A stretch of DNA of 21,051 nucleotides from Desulfurococcales archaeon (GCA_027016915.1 JALURJ010000301.1:1-21051); one strand, 5' to 3'; positions 6,031 through 13,556 are shown, counted from the first letter of the stretch. Notes: generated from the letters alone by a model not told the origin. Made by a program: numbers and translations.

Positions 6031-6678
6031 CTAGAACCTAAGCACGGCTGGCAGCATCCATATGCCCTCAACCACGGCGTGGGCTCCGGAGTAGAGGAGG
6101 AGGGTCCTCCGCTTACACCCCGTCTCCACACCCACAGTATAGATCCCAGCCCTCCTACCGCTAACCATGTCGAGCCAATAGTCCCCAGCGAAGAACGCCC
6201 TCCGCGGCGAACCCTGCTCCTCCACGATCCTTCTCAGAAGCCGTGTTTTGGAGAAAAGGCCTTCCTCCCCCAAATCCCTGTTCAAAGTGTACACGGCCGA
6301 AATGTGGCTTGAAAGCCCGGCCCATTCAAGCTCCCTCCAGACATGTTCCTCCTCGGTGCCGCGCCCCGTAGCTATCACGACAACATAGCCTCTGCTGCGA
6401 AGCCAGGAGAGAACCCTCCTAGTACCCGGGTAGGGCCTGGTCTCGTCGCGTCTAGGCAGATATCTCTCCTTGAATAGGGCCCAGAGCTCCTCAGGCCTGC
6501 AGCCCAGGCCCTCAGCCGTCTCGGAGAGCCGGTCCCGGCAGAAGCAGTCTACGAACTCCTCCCAACCAAGCCTGCTCCGGCAGAGGCTGTATAGAGCCTC
6601 GTTGTAGACTCTATGGAAAGCTCTGAGGGTGTCGAGCAGCGTCATGTCTAGGTCCAGGATCGCGAGGCCCTTCTCCAC
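6031..6678 (-). CDS. HAD-superfamily phosphatase
   Basis: This 215-residue protein has all four HAD motifs: motif I D9-L-D11-M-T13 with the nucleophile D9, motif II threonine T104 in IATGRG, motif III K144 in FSKTR, and motif IV G165-D166 with D170. A helical cap lies between about residues 18 and 85, as in phosphoglycolate phosphatase-like enzymes (subfamily I). The substrate is unknown. The open frame runs far upstream to 7197, but that part overlaps the opposite gene in low-complexity Ser/Pro sequence; the GTG at 6678 is right before motif I and close to the 5' end predicted from the AT box at 6708-6719. It is divergent from the DUF4443-like gene. Confidence 0.85.
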   Translation of the reverse strand: MEKGLAILDLDMTLLDTLRAFHRVYNEALYSLCRSRLGWEEFVDCFCRDRLSETAEGLGCRPEELWALFKERYLPRRDETRPYPGTRRVLSWLRSRGYVVVIATGRGTEEEHVWRELEWAGLSSHISAVYTLNRDLGEEGLFSKTRLLRRIVEEQGSPRRAFFAGDYWLDMVSGRRAGIYTVGVETGCKRRTLLLYSGAHAVVEGIWMLPAVLRF

Positions 6679-6707
6679 GGGGGTTCCCCGCTGGTATGGG
6701 TAACCAC

Positions 6708-6719
6708 GCTTATATTGTA
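6708..6719. promoter_or_regulatory. Shared divergent TATA element
   Basis: GCTTATATTGTA can serve both directions: it lies about 30 bases from the HAD start at 6678 and about 24 bases before the GTG at 6737 on the plus strand. Confidence 0.5.
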
Positions 6720-6736
6720 ACCGGGCTGAACCTTTA

Positions 6737-7393
6737 GTGCAGGGGCAGCTAATGCTTACCCAGAGGGAGGCCTGCAGGATATCAGGTATATTGGGAAGGG
6801 TCTGCGAGGCGAGGAGGAAGGTTATCCCGGGATACGGGAAGGAGCATGTTTTGAAAACCATATATATCCTGGCCAAGGAGCCCACGGGGAGGCTGAAGCT
6901 ATCCAAGCTGCTTGGCGTGGGTGAGGCCAGCACGAGGACCCTGCTAAAGAGGCTGAGGGAGGAGGGCCTAATAGTTGTTGACCCCGTGGCTGGGGCGGAG
7001 CTCTCCGATAAGGGTAAGGGGATCTTCGCTCCGCTGCTGGTGAGTGCGAGGATCTTCCGGTCCCAGGTGCCCAGGCTCGAGGAGTGGGGCACACCGGTAT
7101 TCCTATGCGTCAAAAACATGGGCGGCCTCCTCGACAGATACGGCGTGCTTAGGCTCAGGGACATGGCGATCTCCTCGGGAGCCGAGGCAGCCATCATAGG
7201 TGTCTACACGGAGAACCATGTTTTCACGGCCCCAGGTATGGAGATCAGGGAGCTTAAGAGGAGCATAGAGCTGATACTCGACAGGAACAACGTGATGGGC
7301 GGCTCCCTGATAGTGGTGGTCAGGGACGGTGAGGACACGGTCTATAGGTTGCTGGCCCGCTTCCTCGAGCTGATGTGTAGGAGGGAGGGCTAA
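6737..7393 (+). CDS. Winged HTH regulator, DUF4443-like
   Basis: This 218-residue protein begins with a winged helix-turn-helix at about residues 35-85 (VLKTIYILAKE, then LKLSKLLGVGEASTRTLLKRL, then GLIVVDP), followed by an alpha/beta domain of about 120 residues with VFLCVKNM and GAEAAIIGVYTENHVFTAPG. This arrangement resembles archaeal DUF4443 proteins, an identification made from memory. The second domain might sense a small molecule, but no ligand motif is certain. The start is GTG 6737 if leaderless; ATG 6752, preceded by AGGGG, is an equally good choice and shortens the protein by five residues. A hairpin with a T-run follows the stop. Confidence 0.7.
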   Translation: MQGQLMLTQREACRISGILGRVCEARRKVIPGYGKEHVLKTIYILAKEPTGRLKLSKLLGVGEASTRTLLKRLREEGLIVVDPVAGAELSDKGKGIFAPLLVSARIFRSQVPRLEEWGTPVFLCVKNMGGLLDRYGVLRLRDMAISSGAEAAIIGVYTENHVFTAPGMEIRELKRSIELILDRNNVMGGSLIVVVRDGEDTVYRLLARFLELMCRREG

Positions 7394-7404
7394 CCGCTTC
7401 CTCT

Positions 7405-7448
7405 AACCGTACCACTCTATGGTGTTTGTTTCATCGTGGTGCGGTTTT
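7405..7448 (+). terminator. Hairpin with T-tail after the HTH gene
   Basis: The 11-base arms 7405-7415 and 7436-7446 pair completely in plus-strand RNA (one G-U), with a 20-base loop, and TTTT ends the second arm. On the minus strand the wobble becomes an A-C mismatch, so the structure favours a plus-strand role, such as terminating the gene ending at 7393. Confidence 0.5.
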
Positions 7449-7595
7449 CATTGGTTCCTCCTCGCCCGCCCTCCCCGTATTGGGTGTGCGGGGTCATGGG
7501 TGACTGTCGAAGCCAGCGGCACAGGGCCTCCCATCTACGCCTCGAGGCCGGGGCTCGGAGCACGGCTCCCATCGCCCAGCGGGCCCTGGGGAGGC
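7405..7595 (-). ncRNA. Candidate structured RNA, unidentified
   Basis: The 271 bases between 7393 and 7665 contain no convincing protein gene. A good TATA box on the minus strand (TTTATATG, 7611-7618) predicts a 5' end near 7590. The following sequence is very GC-rich and can form an enclosing stem between 7526-7532 and 7589-7595 (GCCTCCC with GGGAGGC). Inside are a stem at 7557-7569 (GGAGC, three-base loop, GCTCC), a competing hairpin at 7575-7590, and the palindrome GCCTCGAGGC at 7539-7548. No match to RNase P RNA, SRP RNA, tRNA or a C/D guide was found. A short reading frame of about 50 codons is open on this strand but looks non-coding. The 3' end is a guess. Confidence 0.35.
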
Positions 7596-7610
7596 TATTA
7601 GCTAACGACA

Positions 7611-7618
7611 CATATAAA
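7611..7618 (-). promoter_or_regulatory. TATA box with no assigned protein gene
   Basis: On the minus strand GGGATTTATATG resembles a BRE-TATA pair. It points into the gene-free, GC-rich stretch 7395-7595, not toward any recognised protein gene. Confidence 0.5.
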
Positions 7619-7664
7619 TCCCACCGAGCCACAAAAGACACGAATCGACACAGAAAGCTATAAT

Positions 7665-8363
7665 CTAATGTTTCTGCCCCCTACCTGCGACCCTATGCCG
7701 CGCCCAGCGGGCGAAACGTACGAATAGGTAGAAGAACTCTATGAAGAGCTGGAGGAGGGCGCGAAGCCCGCCGTGCTTCTCGTAGGTTTTCAGTATCTTC
7801 TGCCAGTCCATCTTAACTATGACCAGGGTAGCCACCAGCGTGGCGAGGAGGCCCACAGATATGGAGAGTAGCCAGTTCTTGCTATAGGCCGACTCCATGA
7901 GCGCCACCAGGGTTGAGCCGAAGAACACGGCCATCCCGGTTATCACGACCTTGCCCAGCACCACTGCTATGAAGAAGTAGGCTATGTTGTACCTGGCGAC
8001 CCCCAGCGGTATGTAGAGGAGGTCGTCGGGCAGGGGGAGAGCGGCAAATATGAATGTGGCCACGAAGACGCTTCTCCTAAAGATGGATGAGAAGAGCTCC
8101 AAGTTCTGCCGAGCAGCGTCCGAAAGCACTGCACTAGCGGTCCTACCCATGTAATATACAGCCACCTTGCCGAGCGCGGCGCCTACCCCGCCCAGCACAG
8201 TGAGCAGGGTTCTGTCAACCACGTTCTCCGTTCCAGCACCTAGGGCCGCTATGAACACCAGGTAGGGCACGGTGGAGTAGGGTATGGCGTTGCCTACCAG
8301 GGATATCAGGAAGGTGCCCAGCGCACCGTACTCTTTAAGTAGGTTTAGCAGCCCTTCCAGCAA
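7665..8363 (-). CDS. DedA/VTT-like membrane protein
   Basis: This 232-residue integral membrane protein has hydrophobic segments at about residues 15-45, 52-72, 97-117, 125-150 and 165-190, and a very basic cytoplasmic-looking tail (RFARWARHRVAGR). The layout, with the early VGNAIPYSTVPY loop and the later AALPLPDDLLYIPLGVAR loop, fits the DedA/VTT (SNARE-associated) family, whose members act in lipid transport or membrane homeostasis. The start is uncertain: TTG 8363 follows GGAGGAG at a slightly long distance. A TATA-like CTATTTATACC at 8400-8410 lies in the gap to the upstream gene, so it may be transcribed alone. Confidence 0.65.
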   Translation of the reverse strand: MLEGLLNLLKEYGALGTFLISLVGNAIPYSTVPYLVFIAALGAGTENVVDRTLLTVLGGVGAALGKVAVYYMGRTASAVLSDAARQNLELFSSIFRRSVFVATFIFAALPLPDDLLYIPLGVARYNIAYFFIAVVLGKVVITGMAVFFGSTLVALMESAYSKNWLLSISVGLLATLVATLVIVKMDWQKILKTYEKHGGLRALLQLFIEFFYLFVRFARWARHRVAGRGQKH

Positions 8364-8422
8364 CCCGTTAATGCTCCTCCAAAACCAAGATACAGTAAAA
8401 GGTATAAATAGATGTGCAGAGC

Positions 8423-9190
8423 CTAGCCCCTCAGGGTAGCGTAGCGTCTCAAGATCTCCCAGTACTCCTCGTCGCCCATAATGGCCTCCTGCTCCCTGGC
8501 CACCCTGCCGAGAAGCCCCTTAAACCCCTTCTCGATGAAGCCTGCCAGCCTTCTAATCCTGCCACTATCCAGGTAGGGCCTCCATGGAAGCCCCACCCTC
8601 CCCATACCGGCCGTTGAGAGGAGCCATACGGCCACCTGCGTCTGACTTGGCGGCTCCAACTCTCCGTGGCCTCCCCCGGCAGCCCACCAGAGGGTCCTTA
8701 CATAGCCTATGCCCAGCACCCTCATCACTCTGTCCATCCACCTCTCAAGCAGCTCAGCCTCCCTAGCTGCAACGGCCTTCAGTGCCTCGTGAGGGTCCGG
8801 TCCCCCCAGCGGCGTCCTTAAGGCCGCCGACGCCAGGCTGGGCGAGAGCACCGGTCTGAGCGAGCCGTGTATGTAGACCAGGCTCGAGGCATACATGCTG
8901 TGAAGTATAGTCTCCATGAATCTTTCAGCAGGGTTTGAAGGTATCTGGCCCCAGCCCTCGAGTATTATGCCTACCGCCTCCTCAGGATCCACGGGGTCCG
9001 TTGCGGCGGGTTTTCCGTCCACCTCCATCCAGGGGACACTCCAAACACCCTTTTCAAACACGCCTGAGGGCGCAACCATCGAGGTGTCCACAAGCTCCAC
9101 CCTATCCAGAAGACCCTCCTCGTGGAGTCTCTTAACCAGCCTGTAGCTCGTCATGCAGGTTGGGTGAATATATATCCTGACCCTTCTCAT
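8423..9190 (-). CDS. Thioredoxin/glutaredoxin-fold N-terminal domain protein, unknown role
   Basis: This 255-residue protein starts with a glutaredoxin-like strand and active-site region (YIHPTCMTSYRLVKRL, residues 7-22), containing one cysteine (C12) where a CxxC or CxxS motif would be, and later SVPWMEVDGKP with the expected cis-proline. The C-terminal two thirds are helical and Arg-rich, a layout like glutathione transferase-type proteins, though that is only a structural analogy. It may be a monothiol redox or adaptor protein. The ATG at 9190 is the first start in frame. The C/D RNA at 9250 is transcribed toward it from 60 bases upstream. Confidence 0.6.
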   Translation of the reverse strand: MRRVRIYIHPTCMTSYRLVKRLHEEGLLDRVELVDTSMVAPSGVFEKGVWSVPWMEVDGKPAATDPVDPEEAVGIILEGWGQIPSNPAERFMETILHSMYASSLVYIHGSLRPVLSPSLASAALRTPLGGPDPHEALKAVAAREAELLERWMDRVMRVLGIGYVRTLWWAAGGGHGELEPPSQTQVAVWLLSTAGMGRVGLPWRPYLDSGRIRRLAGFIEKGFKGLLGRVAREQEAIMGDEEYWEILRRYATLRG

Positions 9191-9249
9191 ACCCTATACC
9201 CTCGCCTGTCCCCGCTAGCACGGCGTTGCTGATTAGTGTTTCGGAGAAC

Positions 9250-9314
9250 GCTGGTCAGAGAGGTGGGCGCGCCCATCCCCGAGGGTAGCGGAGTGCGTAA
9301 CCTCATCATCCGCA
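9250..9314 (-). ncRNA. C/D box guide sRNA, candidate target 23S rRNA GTPase-associated centre
   Basis: On the minus strand a perfect box C (ATGATGA, 9303-9309) and a perfect box D (CTGA, 9255-9258) are 55 bases apart end to end, the standard size. The 12 bases after box C are GGTTACGCACTC; eleven of them are complementary to GAGUGCGUAAC, which I recall as the conserved archaeal 23S segment before AGCUCACC (E. coli about 1087-1100). The internal D' and C' boxes are degenerate (C' near 9272-9278). GCGG before box C can pair with CCAGC after box D with one bulged base. A TATA-like AACTTTATCA at 9335-9344 predicts a 5' end near 9314. The second guide (before box D) has no target that I recognise. 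Confidence 0.72.
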
Positions 9315-9334
9315 TCACCTGGAGACGCGGGGGC

Positions 9335-9344
9335 TGATAAAGTT
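9335..9344. promoter_or_regulatory. TATA element shared by sRNA and oxidoreductase operon
   Basis: Read on the minus strand it is AACTTTATCA, about 26 bases before the predicted sRNA 5' end. On the plus strand it is TGATAAAGTT, about 26 bases before 9366, just upstream of the ATG at 9370. Confidence 0.5.
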
Positions 9345-9369
9345 TCGGGGAAGAATTGAAATTGGTTCG

Positions 9370-9918
9370 ATGCTAAACCACCCCGGTGCTGCTATGCCAT
9401 CCGAAACTCAGCAGTTCTGGATCATGAGGGACCCGCTCCGCTGCAGCGGGTGCAGGCTGTGCGAGGTCGCCTGCTCCCTCCACCACGAGGGCACCGTGTG
9501 GCCTGAGGCCAGTAGGATAAGGGTTTACGAGCTGGTGCCCGGCGTGGATGTGCCCCACCTATGCTCCCAGTGCGACGATTACCCTTGCGTCGAAGCCTGC
9601 AACTTCGACGCGCTCAGGGTGGATGAGAGAACGGCAGCCGTCCTCGTAGACCCGGAGAAATGCACGCTCTGCGGCGCGTGTGTCGTTGCCTGTCCGGGCA
9701 GGGTGCCACGGATAGTTCCAGCCAAGGACCATGTACTGATATGCGACCTATGTGGAGGGGATCCCCAATGCGTTAAGGCCTGCAGCAATGCTGGCTATAA
9801 CGCTCTCACACTGACGCCTAGGAGGCCGAGCCCCCTCCATAAGCTCTACGCCGAACACCCCCTGGAGACCGCTAGGAGGCTTGCACCCCAGATCTACGGT
9901 GAGAAACAGGTGATCTAA
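9370..9918 (+). CDS. Four-cluster [4Fe-4S] ferredoxin subunit of the oxidoreductase
   Basis: This 182-residue protein has sixteen cysteines in four groups that fit four [4Fe-4S] clusters: CxxCxxCxxxC near residues 25-35, CxxCxxxxCxxxC, CxxCxxCxxxCP, and CxxCxxxxxCxxxC. This is the HycB/AorB/DMSO-reductase-subunit-B type of electron-transfer protein. It lacks a Tat or Sec signal and is presumably cytoplasmic. It ends two bases before the AOR-family gene and must be its electron-transfer partner by context. ATG 9370 fits a nearly leaderless mRNA; ATG 9394 (starting MPSET) is the alternative and loses nothing of the Fe-S domain. The last 35 residues are Pro/Arg-rich and without cysteine. Confidence 0.9.
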   Translation: MLNHPGAAMPSETQQFWIMRDPLRCSGCRLCEVACSLHHEGTVWPEASRIRVYELVPGVDVPHLCSQCDDYPCVEACNFDALRVDERTAAVLVDPEKCTLCGACVVACPGRVPRIVPAKDHVLICDLCGGDPQCVKACSNAGYNALTLTPRRPSPLHKLYAEHPLETARRLAPQIYGEKQVI

Positions 9919-9920
9919 AA

Positions 9921-11798
9921 ATGCTGGGAGGCTACCACGCCAGGCTCCTAGTAGTAGATCTCTCGAGGGAGAAGACAAGCATCCTCGAGCTCGACGAGGA
10001 GGTGCTGAGAAAATACGTTGGCGGGCGAGGCTTGGCAGTCTACCTCCTCTACAAGGAGTTGGGCAACCGCTGGGAGCAGGTGGATCCGCTGGGGCCTGAG
10101 AACCCTCTCCTAATACTCGCAGGGCCGCTTACAGGCTTCTACCCCGGAATCAAAGTGGTGGTCTCGGGCAAGAGCCCTCAGAGCAACGGCGTCGTAGGGT
10201 CCGTGGTCTCCAGCGAGGTGGGCCTAGAACTCCGCGCCGCCAGCTACGACGGCATGATGATACGCGGCGCCTCTAAAGACCCCGTCTACATACTGGTCAA
10301 CGGCGACAACGTGGAGATAAGGGGCGCTGAGGACATGTGGGGCCTTAGGGCAACGGAGCTCATAGGCTACATCAACCGGAAAATATACCCTGAACTGCTG
10401 AGGAAGAGCCCCGCCAAGGGTGTGCCCAGGGAGCCGGCCTACCTCTACATAGGCCCCGGCGGCGAGTCGAGGGTGAGGACGGCGGCCGTTATGGCGAAGC
10501 TAGCGCACGCTGCGGGGTATGGCGGCTACGGCGCCGTCATGGGGGCCAAGAAGCTCAAGGCCGTGATAGTTAAGGGCTACGGCCCTCTCCCAAGGCCGGC
10601 GGAGCCCGGCAAGCTTAGAGACCTGATGTCCAGTGTCTGGGAGAAGCTTATCTCGAGGCAGAGCTTCAGGCAGTGGGGCACCGCCGCTGGCGGCTACTCC
10701 ACCGGCTACGTGTCGAGCAGCGAGCCCATAAGGAACTGGCAGGAGGAGTGGCATGACCGCCGCGAGCTGGGGGTTCAGAGCATAGAGACCCTGTGGGCTA
10801 AGAGGTTCTGGGGAGACTACGGGTGCCCCACAACCTGCATGAAGATCAGCGTGGTGAGGAAGGGACCCTACAAGGGCTCGGTAACCGACGCGCCTGACTA
10901 CGAACTCATAGCCTATGTTGGCACGAACCTCGGAATCTTCGAGCCCGAGAAGATAGTCTACATGTCAAGCCTGGTGGACGAGCTGGGCCTCGACGCCATA
11001 AATACAGGCAACCTACTGGGCTTCGTCGCGGAGCTCTACGAGAAGGGCCTGATAACCCGCGACATGCTGGACGGCGTCGAGCCGAGGTGGGGCGACCCCG
11101 ACTCCTTCGCCAAGCTGCTGGAACTCATCGTGGAGCGCCGAAGCCTGGGGGACGTGCTTGCCGAGGGGACCTACAGGGCTGCCCTCAAACTATCGGAGAT
11201 GCTGGGACAGGACGTGACCCGATACGCTGTCCAGGTCAAAGGCGTGGCCGTGGGCGCACACGGTGTTAGAAGCAAGCTCGACTACCCCCAACCCCACGCC
11301 TACGCAGCCTCGGTGCAGGGCGGGGACCACACAAGCGTAGCAACCCTGCCAGTCGACAGCGACTGGGGCGAGCTATGGATGGTTTTCGCAGATTCCGCAG
11401 TAATCTGCGCCTTTAACGCAGTGGACTTCAAAACAATGCTGGCCTACTACAATGCTGTAACCGGTGCCAGCCTCTCCAGGGAAGAGTGGTTCGACCAGCA
11501 CTCCAGGAGGATACTGGCGCTCCAGAGGATACTGCTGCTCCTGGGGGGCCCCGACGTGTACTGGGACCCCAGGCTCCACGACGACAACCCGGACAGGTTC
11601 TACGAGCCCCTGCCCTCCGGGCCCCGGAGGGGCATGTCAGCCGACAGAGGGGAGGTGTCAGAGATGCTGAGGAAATACTATGCCGAGCTAGGGTGGGACG
11701 AGTACGGCGTACCTACACGCGAGGAGCTGGAGCGCCTAGGCCTTGGAGAAGCCTACCAGCTGGTTAGGAGGGTAAAGAATAGGTTTCACCTAAAGTAG
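9921..11798 (+). CDS. Tungsten-dependent aldehyde:ferredoxin oxidoreductase family protein
   Basis: This 625-residue enzyme family uses a tungsten bis-pterin centre and a nearby Fe-S cluster to oxidise aldehydes to acids. Visible features are the N-terminal YVGGRGLAVYLL, LILAGPLTG, the pterin-binding GYGGYGAVMGAKKLKAV, GLDAINTG, and GAHGVRSKLDY. In P. furiosus AOR the cluster ligands are C288, C291, C295 and C494; here the equivalent residues are D299, C302, C306 and C496, so the first ligand is Asp. Length is typical. A ribosome site (AGGTGAT) lies in the end of the upstream ferredoxin gene, so the pair is translationally coupled. The Asp and partner subunit recall the P. furiosus WOR4/WOR5 branch; the substrate is unknown. 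Confidence 0.92.
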   Translation: MLGGYHARLLVVDLSREKTSILELDEEVLRKYVGGRGLAVYLLYKELGNRWEQVDPLGPENPLLILAGPLTGFYPGIKVVVSGKSPQSNGVVGSVVSSEVGLELRAASYDGMMIRGASKDPVYILVNGDNVEIRGAEDMWGLRATELIGYINRKIYPELLRKSPAKGVPREPAYLYIGPGGESRVRTAAVMAKLAHAAGYGGYGAVMGAKKLKAVIVKGYGPLPRPAEPGKLRDLMSSVWEKLISRQSFRQWGTAAGGYSTGYVSSSEPIRNWQEEWHDRRELGVQSIETLWAKRFWGDYGCPTTCMKISVVRKGPYKGSVTDAPDYELIAYVGTNLGIFEPEKIVYMSSLVDELGLDAINTGNLLGFVAELYEKGLITRDMLDGVEPRWGDPDSFAKLLELIVERRSLGDVLAEGTYRAALKLSEMLGQDVTRYAVQVKGVAVGAHGVRSKLDYPQPHAYAASVQGGDHTSVATLPVDSDWGELWMVFADSAVICAFNAVDFKTMLAYYNAVTGASLSREEWFDQHSRRILALQRILLLLGGPDVYWDPRLHDDNPDRFYEPLPSGPRRGMSADRGEVSEMLRKYYAELGWDEYGVPTREELERLGLGEAYQLVRRVKNRFHLK

Positions 11799-11821
11799 GG
11801 CGGCTGACTGCGAAGCCGCCC
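11798..11821. terminator. Bidirectional hairpin between convergent genes
   Basis: GGGCGGCT (11798-11805) pairs perfectly with AGCCGCCC (11814-11821), with an eight-base loop. It begins in the stop codon of the oxidoreductase gene and lies just before the stop of the convergent repeat protein. There is no long T-run. Confidence 0.5.
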
Positions 11822-11837
11822 TTCAGGCCACGCCTCC

Positions 11838-13502
11838 TTAAGCCATTACCATTACCTCTATTGTCTGGGAGTCGAAGTAGAACTGTATGGTGACAGTGTA
11901 GGAGCCCGTTACTGCCATTATGTAGGCACCATCGCTGTCTATCTGGGGGAACACGTTGGTGAAGTTATACTGTGGCAACAGCTGGACGATGGCCGTCGCA
12001 TCCTCTTCCGTGGCCAGCCTAGGCACGATGTATTCGCCATATGCCCCTGTGCCGTAGCTTCCCTGCTCAACCAGCTTGACCCCGCCGAAAACCTCGCTAA
12101 GTACTGCCCTGATCGCGGGGTCCACTTCGGCCAGTACGCCTAGAGGCTGCTGATCCTCCGCTGCGTTGTAGAGTTCCTGGGGTGAGGGTGTCTTCTCCAC
12201 ATACACCTCCAGCCTCTGGGGATCCTGGGGGCCTCCGAACTCTATGGACGCGTTATACTGGCTCCCATTGATGGTCGTGGAGACATAGATTCTGAAATAG
12301 TCTGGCTCAGAATGCGAGTAGTCCACCTGCAGGCCCGCCCGCTGTAGGGCCTGCGTCAACGCTTCGGCATCAGTGTAGGAAATCTTTCTCGGCACAATAT
12401 AAACGGCGCTGGTATAGAAGTCGCCGCTGTCAGTTATTGCCTCAAGCTTTACCCCGTCGAACACCTGTTCAAAGGCCTGTCTGAACATGGGGTCAAGGAC
12501 GGCGAGCACGCCACTAGCCTGGATGTTCGGCGCGGAATCGTAGGGATTAGTGGTCTCTGTAGCAGTAGTGGTCGTGGGTATACTAGTAATCATAACCACC
12601 GTGTATAGTACCGCTATCTCCTGTCCGCCGATCCCAGCCGAAATGATTAGCATGGAGCCGTCGGGGAGGGCCACGGTTATGTATATTTCTTTACCTGTGA
12701 CGCCGGACATCATGCCAAGCTGGTAGCCCATATTCTGCAGTGTCTGTATAAGTGCCGCCCCGTCGTCAGCTGTCACCAGCCTGGGAACAACATAGACGGC
12801 CTTCATACCGCTAGTGGTCTGCCCCTGTACGGCTAGCTTGGCTCCTCCGAAGACGTTGCTTAGCAGCTGCCTGATCATGCCGTCTACTGCGGCCAGGTCG
12901 CCTACGGCTTTTAGGTCGGTGACTGAGTCATAGTACTCTTGGGGCGAGGCCGGGCTCGTGGTGCTCGTAGCCGCAGGGGTTGTGGTGGTTGCCTCAAGCA
13001 TTTCACACATGCTGCTCTTACCCTTGCTGGCCGACCAGGTGCCATGGTCGGAGTACTGGCCGCCGCTGATCTGCCATGTCCCCTCCATCGTGTTGCCCGA
13101 TATGGTGCCGCTAAAAGTTACTGAGGGGCCTGCAACCCAACCCATGGTTATCTGGTTACCCGACACGGTTATGGCTACGGGTATGCCTGTACCCACGTAG
13201 ACGTTGGCCTCATCATTTATCGCTAGGGTTCCAGCATAGCCCGCCCCGGCCTTGACGAGGCGGAAGCAGAACTCGCCTCTAGATGCTGTTGACTGGCTCT
13301 TGTAGGTGCCGTGCCAGTAGCCCTCGAGTGCGGCCTGCCCGGCTGGCTGTGTGGTGGTTGTAGTAGTGGTGGTTGTTGTGGATGTGGTGGTTGTTGTCTC
13401 GGCTCCGCCGCCTCCCATAAGCATGAAGGCTGCGGCTCCCGCCACTATGACAGCCACAGTGACGGCTACCAAGACTACCGGCTTACCAACAATCGATGAC
13501 AT
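11838..13502 (-). CDS. Membrane-anchored or secreted three-repeat protein, unknown
   Basis: This 554-residue protein has an N-terminal hydrophobic segment (residues 7-29, signal peptide or anchor), a polythreonine linker (36-51), a beta-rich domain of about 105 residues (57-161; GYWHGTY, TFSGTISG, MEGTW), a second Thr/Ser/Pro linker (171-185), and three tandem repeats at about 187-301, 319-435 and 439-553. Each repeat has VFGG-x-KL (or VFDGVKL), then VPR in a strand, then helix and strands. It is probably on the outer face of the membrane, with the Thr linkers as possible O-glycosylation sites. The ATG at 13502 is chosen over an upstream start because GGTGAG lies six bases before it. No named family is recognised. 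Confidence 0.8.
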   Translation of the reverse strand: MSSIVGKPVVLVAVTVAVIVAGAAAFMLMGGGGAETTTTTSTTTTTTTTTTQPAGQAALEGYWHGTYKSQSTASRGEFCFRLVKAGAGYAGTLAINDEANVYVGTGIPVAITVSGNQITMGWVAGPSVTFSGTISGNTMEGTWQISGGQYSDHGTWSASKGKSSMCEMLEATTTTPAATSTTSPASPQEYYDSVTDLKAVGDLAAVDGMIRQLLSNVFGGAKLAVQGQTTSGMKAVYVVPRLVTADDGAALIQTLQNMGYQLGMMSGVTGKEIYITVALPDGSMLIISAGIGGQEIAVLYTVVMITSIPTTTTATETTNPYDSAPNIQASGVLAVLDPMFRQAFEQVFDGVKLEAITDSGDFYTSAVYIVPRKISYTDAEALTQALQRAGLQVDYSHSEPDYFRIYVSTTINGSQYNASIEFGGPQDPQRLEVYVEKTPSPQELYNAAEDQQPLGVLAEVDPAIRAVLSEVFGGVKLVEQGSYGTGAYGEYIVPRLATEEDATAIVQLLPQYNFTNVFPQIDSDGAYIMAVTGSYTVTIQFYFDSQTIEVMVMA

Positions 13503-13545
13503 ATACGTCTCACCTAGGGTTAACAGTTGTTGAAGGTTGGCATGG

Positions 13546-13556
13546 TAATATAATTT
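13546..13556 (-). promoter_or_regulatory. TATA box of the three-repeat protein gene
   Basis: On the minus strand AAATTATATTA predicts a 5' end near 13525, leaving a leader of about 23 bases that holds the GGTGAG ribosome site. Confidence 0.55.

Noticed and set aside
6679..7197. N-terminal extension of the HAD gene frame
   Set aside because: It overlaps the HTH gene on the other strand and reads as low-complexity Ser/Leu/Pro. HAD motif I begins right after the GTG at 6678.
7417..7641. 74-codon minus-strand frame in the 7395-7664 gap
   Set aside because: Its first start lies upstream of the TATA box, it has no ribosome site, and its Arg/Trp/Gly-rich sequence resembles translated structured RNA. 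A shorter 50-codon version cannot be excluded.
9190..9369. Possible tRNA in the gap (GGTTCGA at 9363-9369)
   Set aside because: No acceptor, D or anticodon stem can be built around this T-loop-like string; the gap is explained by the C/D RNA and the promoter.
13320..13400. GTG/GTT-rich tract as a DNA repeat or CRISPR-like array
   Set aside because: It encodes the polythreonine linker of the three-repeat protein on the minus strand; there are no spaced identical repeats.
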